Shown here: piece after piece, positions 22,441 to 35,555 of the stretch
Position numbering within the stretch: the stretch's first letter is position 1
Layout: the number at the start of each line of letters is the position of its first letter
From: Pseudisothecium myosuroides
Taxonomy: Eukaryota > Streptophyta > Bryopsida > Hypnales > Lembophyllaceae
DNA length: 64,000 bases
Reading direction: 5' to 3'
Assembly (NCBI GenBank): GCA_951799445.1
Contig: OX637288.1
Span: forward strand, 12,774,501-12,838,500
Notes under the pieces: generated by a model
What the model was told of the DNA's origin: nothing
The model's input: the letters and a program-made list of their open reading frames with translations, nothing else
Database searches by the model: none
Made by a program: the position numbers and the translations under genes

Positions 22441-22813
22441 AGGTGGGACGTCAAAACAGAAAAGATAGTTTAGGGGTTCATGGAAGGAACCTAGGGGGTC
22501 CCATTCCAATTAGTTAGGATTGTTTGAAATGGCACCAACCACCCAGTCTACCCTCGACATAGGATAGATAGTTAGTTCGGTAGGATTTCACAGTTAGATT
22601 ACCGTAACCCCTGATCATCAACAATTAGCTTGGAAGTCACCACATGCATCTCTAGGCATTTCTTTTGCCCATCCACGACACTTAGGAAACATTAGCAAAA
22701 GATCCATTGCTTGGAAGGCACAGTGGACCGTGCTTACAACACCCCCTTAAATTAAAAAGTGGATAAAAGCTAAGAACCTGGTCGTATTCGCTTTATTACC
22801 AAGGGTGGATAAT

Positions 22814-23323
22814 CTAGCGCCCACTTGTGAATCCACTCCATTGATGATACCAAAAATGCCAAAAAGAAAGCCAGAGCTCCAATCTATGCAGTCCACAATC
22901 CGTGGTAGCTCCTGATGATAACCACCACGCTTTTATGGCAAGATAACATGTATCGGACTCTTCAAAAGTCGTAGCATTCTTGTATTGCTTACAAAGCAAA
23001 CGATGTTGATCGTGTAAGTCAGCGCGAATGTCTGCCTTAGTATGTTTTTCCATGGATTGAGTTCAGTGAAAGAGACACGTTCTTTCACGATGTTCCATTG
23101 GTATGCTAATGTCCCCGGATCCATAGACCGTCCGCACAACATTCCAATTTGCTTGTGCACTATCTGCCATGAATCCCTTGAATTGGGGGTCGCCTACCCC
23201 ATGTCGGTCGACAACAAAGTTTAGATTTTTCCAAAATAGAATTTGGGCCGCACAATCTTCGGATTGCATGTCATAAACAGCGATAGTCATTACACGACAC
23301 ACTACTAGAGAATGAGCAACCAA
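22814..23323 (-). pseudogene. Catalytic part of the Mutator-like transposase
   Basis: One frame reads VAHSLVVCRVMTIAVYDMQSED, then FKGFMADSAQANWNVVRTVYG, then a TGA at 23060-23062 where Trp is expected (CLFH*TQSMEKHTKADIR), and continues to WSGFTSGR. FMADSAQANW, with its Asp, is typical of MULE transposase DDE domains, where candidate donor strands are matched to self-made nicks. The ends are not seen: no start or upstream exon is visible beyond 23323. With the SWIM exon at 16040-17493 it outlines one minus-strand gene, now dead from the nonsense codon, the frameshift in the second part, and the 5.3-kb spacer. MULE assignment is by motif memory and fairly confident. Confidence 0.65.
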
Positions 23324-23414
23324 ATCAACAAAAAAATAACAAAAAGTCGCTTAAATTGTTAACTATTTCGAGTAGCTTCGGTCAATTTGACTTGGATAGT
23401 ACCTAACAAAGCAG

Positions 23415-23575
23415 TGTTGAATTTTTGCCATCTCGGACGGTATTGAACAAGAAAATGTTCAAAAAAGTACTGAATTTTTGTCATCTCAGACATTATTGAA
23501 CAAGGAAATGTTCAAAGAAGTGCTGAATTTTTGTCAACTTAGACAATATTGAACAAGAAAATGTTCATCATTAAT
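23415..23575 (+). repeat. Three-copy 52-53 bp tandem repeat
   Basis: Copies begin near 23417, 23470 and 23522. Each has TGAATTTTTG, CATCTC or CAACTT, and ATTGAACAAGAAAATGTTCA. They lie between the MULE catalytic fragment and the second TNL remnant. Confidence 0.8.
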
Positions 23576-23883
23576 TGTTCATTTGGCATTTTCACGAAGG
23601 CAGCAACTCTTGAATTTCCAAGTCCCTATGACATGCTTCATTTGGTTTAAGGTTACTCATATACCAAACTCAAAATTTAAACAACGTTCACATCATCTCA
23701 AATAGAATTGCACGCCCTGAGACGTGCAAACAATTTATGAACAATTCAACACAATCGTAATATTATATTCACATAAAGGCAAATATATATAAAGAAGACC
23801 TCATTGCCTACATGTACATGGTATATGTAATAATCCCTGCCTGCCTCGTTTGGCCATTTCTATAGCAGTTACTTCAAAATATT

Positions 23884-24242
23884 GTAGACAAATCGACGGG
23901 CAAGGTTCATCTTGAAGAAAGGCTATCTAAGAAACCCATTCTTGTGGTATTGGATGATGTTTGTGACAATGATGAGATGGGTTATCTAGTGTTGCGCAAA
24001 ATGTTAAAGGAAGGTAGCATGTGCATTGTCACTTCTCGAAATCGGCGTGTATTTGAGAAGTCCACTTCATTTCATGTCAATCATGAGATTCACACCCATG
24101 ATGTTCAATTATTGAGCCAACAAGATTCTCGAAGTGTCTTTGCATGTTATGCTTTGGGAGGTGATTGTAAAGTACCTCCACAATTTGGAGGCCTTGTTGG
24201 AGATGTTAGTATGGCTTGTGGTGGAGTTCCATTGGTATTGAA
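23884..24242 (+). pseudogene. Second TNL: NB-ARC fragment, 5' part
   Basis: Starts VDKSTGKVHLEERLSKKP and runs through kinase-2 LVVLDDV, RNBS-B SMCIVTSRNRRVFEK and the start of the GLPL motif, ACGGVPLVL, closely matching gene 1 (1470-1809). It is cut at 24240-24242 (GAA) by the CACTA element that starts at 24243. The sequence resumes at 44105. TIR, P-loop and everything upstream of 23884 are absent, so the copy was already 5'-truncated or was cut by another event. Confidence 0.9.
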
Positions 24243-27200
24243 CACTACCAGCGGAAGGGGTGTTTTTAAGATGACCTACTAGTACAAAATTGCTGAAATC
24301 TCTCTGACGTTGCTGGAAGGTCACGGTCGGTTTGATAAATAAGTGAATGGAAGCCTTGCATTGCTTATTGGTCAAGTTCACTGTAGAAAAGACGTCCTGA
24401 GCAGACACAATTTCCGAGACCTTGTGTGAAGTGGCCTTTTTTGATTAGTTTCGCTCTACTTTTCTGGGCTGCAGACTGAAAAAGTGGTTGTACATAGGAA
24501 ATTCACTGTGCATGGGCACGTGGCTATGCAAACTCGGTTTTGTCCTGCTGATGAAGAAACTATAGTTTTTTTGTCCAATCCGCAGTTCATAGCAGCACCG
24601 GGAGAAGCGGATGGCAATTTCCTAAACTGGACATTGACTTCAGTGCATTTCGCAACTCTATTTCTGCTACAGTGACTTCACTGTTGGTGGAAACCACTCA
24701 TTACCAGCGGCCACTGCGGTCTCCACATATAAAAATATAAAATTATATTGCATTCACCTCCCTCCTTCAGCTGAAGTTTAGTTCAAGGTGAAGCGGTTAC
24801 ACTAAAGATTTTTCCTTTGCGGACTCCAAATAAAATGCAATAATTTCATTGAACTCACCTCCGTCCTTCAGCTGAACTTCTGTTAAAGGGGTGTTATGTT
24901 AAATACCATTATTTTTTTCCATTAGACATCGGCCCTCCATATGACCGTCACTGCAACGGCACTTCACATCTTCCTCGTCACTTCCAGAATCTTGAGACTT
25001 AAATTAGAGAATCGCCACATCTGTACAACACGATTACAGAACTCTCTCTTCACAAGAAGGAATGGAAGACATTGAAATGAAAAATGTTCATGAATGCGAT
25101 ATCACCAAAGATATAAGCAAATCCTGCCGTTCATGATAATCACTGAACATAGCTACTGAAGAGCGAGACGAAACCTGCCTCCCTTCCATAAGACCCCTTT
25201 CTCTTCACACAATAGGGCAGTTTTCAGCTTTCCTCTCCTCAGACCCTCCTCGCCTATCTGAGTTCCAATTTCTCTTCTTCCTACAGTACAGAACGAAGAC
25301 AATGGCGAGGAGCAGCTGCCCTAGAAGATATGCTGCGGCTGCCAGAGGCTTACATGGCATTGACAGATCATTCAACAAAGTGAGGAAGAAATCATCTTTC
25401 TAGTCCATGGTGAGTTTCTAGTGTTGCCTCCGTGCAGCGATTCGTTGTTCTTCAATGCTATAGTCCCGAATGTGTTCGTAGTGAAAAGCTGAACTCCGTC
25501 AATGATAAACACCTGTGCAGCGGGCCCTTTCCACTCCGGACAAACGGATTCCCGAGGTTTTGTGCGCCCTCTTCTGCAACACCGTAGCTCCTCCTGCAAT
25601 CCCATCCACCCAGTTTTTCGCGATGAAACTTATGCATTTCACAATGCCAGGACATCGTTTCCTGCACATGTATCGTTGCTGGCCCTATTCCAGCCCTAAT
25701 TCCGACCATGTCAGTGACTTCCAGAAAGTGAAGTGATTTCTTTGCGCTTCATTCATTTGTTCATGTCATCCAAGGCTATCCTTCTCACCAGTAGAACCCA
25801 AACGAGATTTCGATTCCTTATCACCTTCAAACAAGCAACGAGACAAAGCCACCCTCTTGTCATGTGAACAAATGAAAATGAGTGAAATCTTCCTCACCTA
25901 ATAAATGTTTTCTGTATAGCAGAGAAAAACAAAAATATGGACGAGCATGGAGGAATGCGCAGTGAGTCCACAGAAATTTAAAAAGCAATTCTCTCTCAGA
26001 GCCAGCTGTTCTCATTGTTAAGCCCACGTCCTGTGTCACGAGCAAGCAATACAACAAAGCTGGTGTGGGAGCAACGATGACAGTGATCTTGCTCCTAGCA
26101 GAATATACTTCGATCATCACGCTCTGCATCTCTCACTTGTGCTGAACGACCACATTCGCACCACTAATGTACTCCAAGTATTTCCTGAATTCTAATAGTC
26201 TTTCATCTCTGTTTCAGCAGTGGACCCCAGTACAATTCACTAACACAGGGAGTAAGAGAGAAATTATGGCCTAAGGTAGGTATCCCAAAACCGCCACTAT
26301 CTGCTATTGTGCCTAATTACTACTATTAGCCTATTCAAATTCTTATATATTCTTGTTGGCAAGGTGGCAAGGGAAAGGAGGTTCCAACGCACCAAAGAAC
26401 GCGACATTTGGATACTGTATGCAAAAGTTATGAAGGAACAAACAAAGCGTTTCTTTCACAGAGGTACATAACTGATCTTGTAGATGTTCACACACTGAAG
26501 ATGGCGCTTTTTTTTCAGTGGCGCATTTGGGATGCCTACCTTACATGTCGGATTCGATTAGTGGTTTTTCATCTCTTTCCTCACCCACCCTTCTCATGCG
26601 TGTGACACTCATTTGGCACTCATAGCATTTCTACTAACACTGAACTCTCACAAGCTCCACGTAGTTTCAACCAGGGAAACTCTAAAACAGAGCCAGAACT
26701 GTGCGAAACTCAGTAACTCAATGAGACAATGTACCTCCTGTAAGCCGTTCCTCTTGCCTTCATGATCGTTTTCGACTTCTGCCGTTCCCCTACTACTTAA
26801 AGTATATGGAGGACGTGGTCGGCCACATAATTGAAAGGGTTCCGCGCCTATTGCACTTCCTTTTGAACACCGTGGACAGACACATAGCCAGCAACTGCAC
26901 GAATTCGACGAATACTGCAATAACATAATGAAACATCAGATGGAAACAAAGCAAATTTGACTTCTGAAATTAGGCAACTGTGACTTTAGCAAAACATAGT
27001 CACCCTAAATTAAGAAATGCACCACATCGTACCGAAGACTGAAGCTCACCTATCGAAAGATACACTGTCTAATCTTTTTGAGAGTTTGCTGCGGACATCA
27101 CACGCTCCCTTTTCAAGTGAATATCGTTCTTAAACATCCCCACATCCATACCTTCTGCCCGTGAAAAGACTTACTTCTTTCTCCACGCCAGACATTGACT

Positions 27201-27802
27201 TTGTAATCTTCATACTACATCAGGTAGACAAACATCGGATTACAATTTTTTGCCACAGCACGCTTGCAGTCCGGAAATTTGGTATACCTTGCTCTCATTT
27301 ACATATCCTTCCACATATTTGATCTTCACAAAATTCTTGCAGCACTCCCAGTTGCTGAGACAAACAGGATACCAATCACGAATCATTAAAAAATTCGCCA
27401 AAAAAGCAGCATATGAAGAGAGGAATGCCTGTTGAAATGCATTAGTCTTTGTGATTACCTTCCCCTGGACTTTTCCTATTTCCGGTATTTAGTATATGGT
27501 GAAGTTCAGATTCTCTTACAAGATGTCACGCTACTCCATGTCCAGAAATTATAATTAGGCAACAAATGTGATGAACTAATGCACTCAATAGTTTTACTAC
27601 AACATGTTGTCAACACAAACTCAAAATCTGCACTCACAGACCCATGGATGCTCTAATACTTTTTACTTTGTCCATGTAAAAACTCCTAAAAACCTAGTTC
27701 CAACCTTTTCACTCTGCTCCATCGAGCACCCTGAATCTGGGATCAGGGTCTTTAACCAGAACTTGACAGAAAGGACCAAGGGAACAGTTCGCAAGTTGTT
27801 AC
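24243..27802. other. CACTA left arm, mostly non-coding
   Basis: Subterminal sequence with a duplicated segment (TTCAGCTGAAGTTTAG near 24765 and TTCAGCTGAACTTCTG near 24858). At 25302 a 33-codon ORF begins MARSSCPRRYAAAARG after a pyrimidine-rich leader; it could be the first exon of a captured gene but is too short to name. Around 26745-26905 the minus strand has CPRCSKGSAIGAEPFQLC, which may be a second, worn PHD-like piece. Nothing else was recognised. Confidence 0.45.
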
Positions 27803-27970
27803 CTCTTGGAAGGTTGATGACGTTGCAGAATTTCCAAGTTTCCCACATCCAAAGCATTGGTGATGCGCAGCTTCACAATTTGGGCACATCCAATTCTTAA
27901 CCTTCTGTGAAAGCTCCGTTGAGGTCGCTCGAACTCCCTCAACGAGGTCATTCCGTCACAGCAGTCTATA
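27803..27970 (-). pseudogene. Captured PHD-finger gene fragment, EDM2-like
   Basis: On the minus strand one frame reads WMCPNCEAAHHQCFGCGKLG, a tight CxxC...HxCxxC cluster followed by a GT-like donor. Just upstream, CCDGMTSL...RSFHRRL resembles the earlier half of a PHD finger but lies in another frame. The arrangement CPNCE..HQCFxCGKLGxS is what I recall from plant EDM2-type chromatin readers, which regulate resistance genes and silence transposons. It has no start, no stop and no intact domain. CACTA elements often carry such captured exons. Zinc-finger character is visible; the EDM2 assignment is tentative. Confidence 0.5.
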
Positions 27971-30447
27971 CGTATTCTTTCACATGTTTTCGATAGTTCC
28001 GCTTTCATTCCACAGCTTCTTACTACGCCACTAATTTTCTCCGAGGTCTCTCACCCGCCAACAACGTCTTTTGTAGAGATGGAATTGCAGATGTCAACAA
28101 GAGCATCATAAGCAATACCTCTGAAAAATGACAAGGACATTGATAAGCAATTGACTCCTTGCATTACAAACACGAAATCCACAATCAATTCAGCCTTTCC
28201 CGTCTCTGGTAATTCACTACAATTCAGGATACATACCTTCACTTAGAGTTCCCGTTACCTTCCTTCCATCCATGCGAATTGATGAACATTGGAATACTGC
28301 ATGTGGAATCCCAGAGATTTATGTCACTAAAATAGTTGAGAAAGCCACCTACAGGTTTAGCATAAGTGAATGGCTCCCTTTCAGAAATGAAATGTCCATA
28401 AAGAAGCACCTGCACAAGCCTGCAAAACATAATGCCAAGTTACGATTCATCTTCGCAAAACAGGTGTATTTTCCCAGAGAAAACAAGCACCACACAAGTC
28501 TCAGTCTCAATGCAAGATGATTTAAAACATGGCACACCATGATGCCTTTCAAGTCTATAAGGCAACCGCTCTCAGTTTCACAGAGAGGGAGGTCGACGCT
28601 TTTAGAGCTTGTAACTTACATGTGATACAGAGAGGGACAACAAAGAACTCAGAAGTACACATAAAAATTTCAAGAGAAATGATGTACCTCCTGGGTGGAT
28701 ACAGATGCTTCGGTGGCCGGCTGGGTGTACGACATGCCAGTGTCCAACTTACCATTTGACATCATCAGAAAAGAATTCCTGATGCTCTTAGTCAATCCTT
28801 AGTACATAGAATGAAGCAAATTAAAAAAGGTGGAAAGCACTGAATAAAACAAATCCTCATATGCTCGCATGCTTAATCAATGATCACATACAAGGAAAAC
28901 TATTGCCAAATAAAACACAAGGTTGCGGTGCTGCGAAAATTTGCTTATACTAGCAACAGCGCTTTGCTAAATGTCTATGCTGTGGCTTCAAGAAGCTTTC
29001 AATTCCGGTTGCCCAACGTCTGAACGAAGGTATTCAAAATTCCAAACGTGTGCAAAAAATTAAAAAAGACAGATTAAAACTCTATTTTCGGAAGATATGC
29101 ACTTCTCTCACACTCCGGAAACAGCACACTCATAACAATTGCTTCAAAAAAGTAACCTAATTTCGCTAGGGTGAAATAAAAATCGGAGTGCATCTCCCGA
29201 GTGAGCTCAGAAGAGACGCAGCAAACTGGTCGCTCCCAAATAACGAATGCGTTTTTCTGCATAAACAACACAGTTGTCAGTAATGCTCGCAGACCCACCC
29301 AACTATGAGATTGACATTCTATAGGAACAGTTGAAATTTTCACTACTCATTTCATTGCTGGACACAAAGTCCACATAGCACTTGCTCATTTTTGAAATCG
29401 CAGAAAGTTCAAGGCCAAAATCAAAGTCGCCCACACATGAACTGCTAAAGAAAAATGTCAAGCACATACAGGAACGGTTGTGGCTCACATCTCACTGACA
29501 ATAATCGTGGCATATTTGTAGTCTGCCTTCACTGTTTTCCAGTCTACATAGTAACAGAATTTGACCTACCTGCGAGTTTGACGTTTATTATTTTCGAATG
29601 ACGCATTTGTGCATTCTAAGAACGATTCTGGCAAGTAAATTTAATTGAAAACCGAACTGACGTGTAGAAGCGGCGAAATTGAATCCTCTTTTCAACAGAC
29701 GATTTGCAGACCTAAGAAAAACATTGTCGTGTGACATTCAATTGAAATAGCACGCACCAGCATTGACAAGTTCTAGTACTTCTTCATATCCGAGTTTTTC
29801 TGAAATTCAAATATCGAACACTTCCATTCAAATTCATGACTTCCACTACGATGTAAACTCCTGGGAATATCTTCTAGTTATATTATAAAAAGCTGTATTT
29901 GTCAGTTGCACTCCCAAAGAGTGCTAAGTGAAATATGTTTGACCTTGACGATTTACCTAAATCGGATACTGAGCTCATTTTCCTTATCAATGGATATCAG
30001 TGTCTCAAGTTTCCATTTCATTCTTCAAGTAGATCAGTAGCTATAGCATAGCTGCCGTTAACACTCAGAGAAGGCCATCTGCAATCCACTCCTCAACTTG
30101 TGGATTAAAAAATATCTGAAGATGGCTACGAATAGCACTACTTCTGCTGCAAGATTGGCAAAAAACAACATGTCCCACAATTTCCTACCTGCAATGACGT
30201 CAACGTAACATATGTTCGACGACCTAGCATAATGTGCGAATTCTAATGCGTGTTCCCAACAATTGGCTCTTGAAGTCACTCAATTTGTTTTTCATCGATT
30301 TTTTTTCAAAACTTCGCTATAAAATAAGGTTTGGTTAACAAGGAAGTTCATTACATAGGCAGAGCAGATGATTTGACTACCGCACTTTCTTTATTGCAGC
30401 AATTCATTGAAACTGAAATTCATATGAAGGGCTGATTACTCCCATAC
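27971..30447. other. CACTA interior without a recognised gene
   Basis: Several short exon-like frames exist, such as minus-strand MSNGKLDTGMSYTQPATEAS near 28760-28690 followed by a GTAC donor, and a minus-strand frame at 29074-29343 with FMQKNAFVIWERP. None has a family signature known to me. They may belong to captured genes or to tnp2 3' sequence. Confidence 0.4.
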
Positions 30448-33400
30448 CTACTCTTCTCCACCGTCATGCAACACATTTTCCACACCGTCTTCTTCTGTTG
30501 TGAACTTGAACAAAGTGTCGTCCTCTGAACCATCTTCCTCTGCCTGCTGCGCTTCATTGTCAACCAGAACATGTGCGTGGACAAAATCATGCTTTGTTAC
30601 AGTTTCCCCCTCCATACCAGCAAAGTCGTCATTGACATCTGTGTCCATGTCTTCTTCTTCCCAAACAGCTTGCATGAATGAGCTGCCATCCACGTCGAAG
30701 GAGGACAGGGAGCAATTTCCCAGAACGTCCACAGATACTCTTGTTGATTGTGAATCAGCATGCAAAACTGTGGACCAGCCTTCTTCGGGGAGACCGTGAT
30801 AGAAAAAAATTTGTGACACTTGTAGTGGGAACACAAAAGAATTTGGCGATTTCTTCATGAGTCTGCTCAGCTTGACAGAAGTGTAACCGTATTTGTCTTC
30901 CTTCAAGCATGCTGTAGGCCCTCTTCTTATAGATTCTACCCAATCGCACAACAAAACAATTGGTTTCAAGCGTCCATAGTCCAGCTCTAGAATCTCGACA
31001 ATTGTACCATAATAAGTAACAAGACCCGAGATTGGATTCTTATCAGATCGACTGCTCTGCTAGATAGTATCACAAGTGACGGTCACCCCACTATCAGCTG
31101 TGACCAAGTTTATTTCAGCGGATGACACGCGCAAATGCATAGCATAAGCTTTCATTGACTTGAACGAGCGGGCCTTCACATTTGGCGGCATGGACAGGTC
31201 AATGACGTCATCTTCAAACTCAAGTTGTCCTGCTTGAACTGACCTCTCCAGCCACTGTGGAAAATCTGAAATCAGTTCAAGTTCCACAGGGTATTCCAAG
31301 CGCCTTCGCTGCCTCGGATGGACACTCTGTCGGTAAGCATGTCTTCTGCGTTGGATGTCTGAAGTAAGTTGCCGATGAGTCCTGTTTTTCCAAAGCCACA
31401 AATTCACTCAAGTCACTTCTAGACAGGGAAGGGAGGTGTACATACACGTTGAAGAAAACAATCAAACCAATTGAACGTTATATTCCAGTGATTTTAAAAA
31501 CTTAGAAACTCATTAGCAACTATGTCAAAGGAAACCAAATGCATGCTTCACTGTTGTCATTGTCATCTAGGAACTTACTCTTGCAATGAGGCTAAGCAGA
31601 TGGAGTTATTGAGGACGCATGAGTGCGCCCACATGCGTTCATCCACTGATAGATTTCTTGTAGAATATGTTGAGGAAGTGAGTTCTCCACTATCCCCTGG
31701 TTCCTCTTCTGCATCCCAAACTCGTTGACGAGTGGACTCGCACTCTAGAATGTACTCTGTACATAGGCCTAGTCCAACCTCCATTGCATTTCCAGTTGCC
31801 ATACAGCCTTCCGGTCTTGCTTTGTTTTGGACGTAGGCCTTCATGTATTTCATGTACCTCTCCAGAGGATACATCCACCTGTTGTGCACCGGACCACACA
31901 AGAAAAGCTCTTCCACCAAGTGTACAACCAAATGAGTCATGGGGTCAAAAAATGACGGAGGAAATTCTCTTTCTACCAAACACAAGGCGAAAGCAACTTC
32001 CTCAGTGAGGACATCGAAGTTTTCAGGGTCCACTGTTTTCGAACATAGTTTTCGAAAAATGGAACTAAGGTGCATAATAGCTTTTTCAACTCGTTGTGGT
32101 AGCAATCCACTAATGCAAGTTGGGAAAATTTGTTTCATAAGGACATGATAGTCATGACTTTTGAGGCCATGGAGTGTACCGTCCGGGTAAATGCGGGATT
32201 TCATGTTTGACATGTACCCAGTCGGGGCCTTCATATTCGATAATCTATCAATGAACTTTCTCTTGCTTTCCTCAGATAGTATGTACGGAGCTTTGGGGAC
32301 ATGGAAACCCGTCTGCGGGGCAGGTGCTCTTCGAATATGCAAAGCTGGTTTACAACCGGCTTCTTTCATATCTTCACGAACGGCCGGGCCATCCTTCATC
32401 CCAAACACTGTCTTCAGGAGATTTTCAGCGAAGTTCTTCTCACAATGCATAGTGTCGAGAATATGTCGAATGAGAAGCTTCTGCATTGACAACATGCACC
32501 ACTAATATGAGAGACCATCAAAATTACACATCCAAAGTTTTATGGTACATGAAGGTCTATATATATCTCTCTACAAGTCTCATTGAATCTTGTGAGAAGG
32601 GGGCGATGAAATTGAAATATTGCATGTAGAATTCATTATAGCATGAATTGAAGTGAGAAAAGTTTGAATAATAGCTTACATCCCAGTAGGGCAGTCTGAA
32701 GAGGATGGAATTACATTTCACTCCATTTACTCGGACGGGATTGCTTTCACTCCTAGGAACTCCTCCAGCAGCTATCCATCGATCCCTAGCTTCTCCCCTT
32801 TTTTTATGCTCTATTCCCAAAACTCTACGTGGCTTTTGTCGATGTTCTTGTTTTCCATTGAATGCTTGTGTCATGAATCTAAAAGGATGTCCGTCAGGCA
32901 AATAACGACGGTGGCCTTGAAATACATTCTTCTTCAAGCTTTTGGAAAATCGAGAGTCCACATTTGGACCACACACTGGACAGCCTTGATATCCCTTAGT
33001 AGCACACCCAGATATTAAACCATAACCTGGATAGTCATGGATAGTCCATAGAAGCATAGCTCTCAATGTAAATCTGCTTGGTTGGGGACTCTCTGACATG
33101 TCGATAGCTGGCACTCCATCCCATAATACAAGCAATTCATCTACAAGAGGTTCTAAGTAGACATCAATGTTGGCTGATTTCACTGACTCTTTTCCTGGTA
33201 TAATCAATGATAGCATGACAAAGAAACGCTTCGTCACCATCCAACCAGGTAAGTTGTAGTTGAGGAGAAAAACAGGCCATGTAAAGTGTCTGGTTGACAT
33301 ATCAGCAAATGGATTCATGCCATCCAAGGCTAATCCCAGCTTCACATTGCGGGAGTTTTCAAAAAACGTGGCATCAATTTCTTTCACTTTCATCCATGCG

Positions 33401-34853
33401 GGATTGTCCAAGACTGACCGGATTTTACCATTGATAGATGGATTTTTTTCATGCCATTTCATCAAGGATGCAATGTCTCGACAACGATACATTCGGAGTA
33501 GCCGGGGAATAAGAGGAAAATGACGTAGGACCTTGACAGGAACAGAGCAACTGCCTGGCATATATCTAGACGCTAGACACTTAGGGCATTCAAGAAGATG
33601 AGCTCTGTCTTTCCAGAATAAAACACACCCATTCCGACAAGTGTGAATGGTATCGAAAGATAGACCTAAGCGATCAATGTAACTCCAGGCTCCATGTCTA
33701 TTATTTGGTAATCCATTTGGCTTTGGAAGCACATCCAAGGTCAAAAAAGACAACAATTCATCCATGAAGGAATTGCTGACGTTATGCAGGTGCGCTAAGT
33801 TCATGAGAACTAGCACACAAGCAAGAGTGGAAATCTTGGAGCCAGGATATAGAGGTACCTGGCTTCGTTGTAACCATTCCTCCATGTCCGGATCAGCACT
33901 GTCGGCAGAGACATGTTCATGCTGGTTTTCACCTCCATGGCCCTCTTCACTGCTCATCGCAAAGCCTTCTCTACGATCATCAATTCTCTGGAACCATTCG
34001 ACAGTGAGGCGCTGGAAATCCATCCCTTCGTCAAACTCATCAGTAGGTGGTGCATTTGAATTTTCCTCAGTCTGTGGTTGTGGATCATAAAATTCCCCAT
34101 AGTTGAAGAGGTTGTGATCAGAGTCTTCCGGCTGGGGGGGTGGGGGTAAGAGTCAGCATACATTAAGATGATAAAATAATTTCAAGAAAAGTGAGGCTTG
34201 ACCACACGGAAGGAAGAGAAGACAGTTTGAACAGAACCAATCTATGGAACAGAATTCTGAATTGGAAGGTGCAATTTTAGGGTTAGATTAGACCTGTTTT
34301 TCCATACGTGAAATCATATAGTGCTTTAGTTAGTTAGCCATCAAAATGCATTCACTAGTATTTTCTTCTGGCAATAACTTCGAAAACAAGTTCAATGTTC
34401 ACGGAATGAGAGTAAGTTCAAAGAGACGGCCACCCCTATGAATGTGAATGTGGGTTCAAATAATGTTCAATTCCAACGCATTAACAGTGGACACTTAAGA
34501 CGGTGAGACGGAGGTTTCCTTTGAAGGAAAATGAATCTAATGAACGCAACTCCACTAAAGGGCAAGCAAGCTACGCACTGTTGGATCAGGTTTTAAAGGA
34601 ATAAAGAGAAAAGAACTTTGAGTATGCAGTGACTTACGAGCATGGAGTGCGTTAGAGTGGGATCTCGGCCATAGCGCCTAAGATGAGTCTCAATGGTTGA
34701 CCGTAGAATTGGACGACCTCCGCCCTTGCATTCTGTGCAAGGGCATTTGTAACTCCCAATCATTCGCTGGTCAGCGCGAGACAGCTCAAGCGCGTTTAGG
34801 GCTGCAGCCAAATGCAAGAATTGCGAACCCGCGTTGTAGGGTAATTCGTCCAT
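30448..34853 (-). pseudogene. tnp2-family CACTA transposase (four exons, one stop)
   Basis: This enzyme would cut and join the CACTA ends. Minus-strand exons 34853-34638, 34131-32680, 32480-31579 and 31381-30448 have GT-AG borders and matching phases, giving 1,167 codons. Exon 1 carries a Cys-rich transposase-associated segment (CPCTECKGG...THLRRYGRD). Exon 2 is the tnp2 core: LGLALDGMNPFADMSTRHFT, FLLNYNLPGWMVTKRFF, NIDVYLEPLVDEL, TIHDYPGYGLISGC and CPVCGP. Exon 3 completes it (LLIRHILDTMHCEKNFAEN) and adds a DUF4218-like region (FPPSFFDPMTHLVVHLVEEL...NRWMYPLERYMK). Exon 4 resembles DUF4216 (GLVTYYGTIVEILELDYG, LLCDWVES) and ends in an acidic tail. A TAG at 31060-31062 interrupts exon 4; everything else is open, so inactivation is recent, or the codon is removed by an intron I missed. 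The intergenic side faces the TNP1-like gene. Confidence 0.9.
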
Positions 34854-35094
34854 GGCGATGGTCTCAGCGATTCGTAAAACAGAGCAACGGAGTGCTGCTC
34901 ATGTTTCCTGGCCGTGCACATAATTGAAGTTCAGACACAGGTGGCATCTGTCTTGGATGGGGCGAAATGTTCCGACGTGGCAGTGTCTGAGGACATGGCA
35001 GGGTATGTGGGTCTGGTCCCACACACTAAACAAGATTCCTGTGTTTTGAGATTCAGAATGGAGGAAGTTGGTACTCGCGTGAGGCTCAATAAGT
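34854..35094. promoter_or_regulatory. Upstream region of the tnp2 gene
   Basis: Non-coding sequence immediately 5' of the tnp2 ATG (reading on the minus strand), before the first nested MITE. It should hold the tnp2 promoter, but no clear TATA box was found, so the call rests only on position. Confidence 0.3.
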
Positions 35095-35523
35095 TAAGGT
35101 AGGAGGCTCTGAAAGGAAGCATTTAAGGGCTAATCTGCCTTTTTCATATGGTTTCTTGGACGGGATTCTTGGACGAGATTCTTTGTAGCTCATTTTTTAG
35201 ACAAAGAGAAATAGATTTTGATTGTAACACAAGTCGTTTCATATTTTTTGAAGCATTTTTGAATTACTTATGAATTTTCAGACAAGATGAGTCATAGGTC
35301 ACTATTTATGACCCTAGGTCTTCCATAAACCGTTCACATGCAACTTCTAAAGAAAAATGGGGAAAGCAAAGAGAATGATTGGCTCTTACAATAAATAATA
35401 TTTTTTTTAATGATCCATTCAATGACTATAGAAGGTCCATTTAAAGACTGCTTCACTTCCACTTCAGGTGAGTCTATATTCGTGGTTCTTAATGCCCGCT
35501 CGCTTTTAGAGCCTCCTACCTTA
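35095..35523. mobile_element. 429-bp MITE with GTAGGAGGCTC termini
   Basis: Left TAAGGTAGGAGGCTCT and right AGAGCCTCCTACCTTA are perfect complements over 16 bp, with similarity extending inward. It has no coding capacity. The outer TAA/TTA might be part of the repeat or a Harbinger-like target site; the duplication is not unambiguous. Confidence 0.8.
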
Positions 35524-35555
35524 TGTCCTCCTCCATAGGAAAACATCGTCGACAT

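Noticed and set aside
23303..23320. CACTACTAGAGAATGAG as a possible CACTA end
   Set aside because: It lies inside the MULE reading frame (VAHSLVVCR on the minus strand), has no GGGG stretch after it, and no partner or target duplication.
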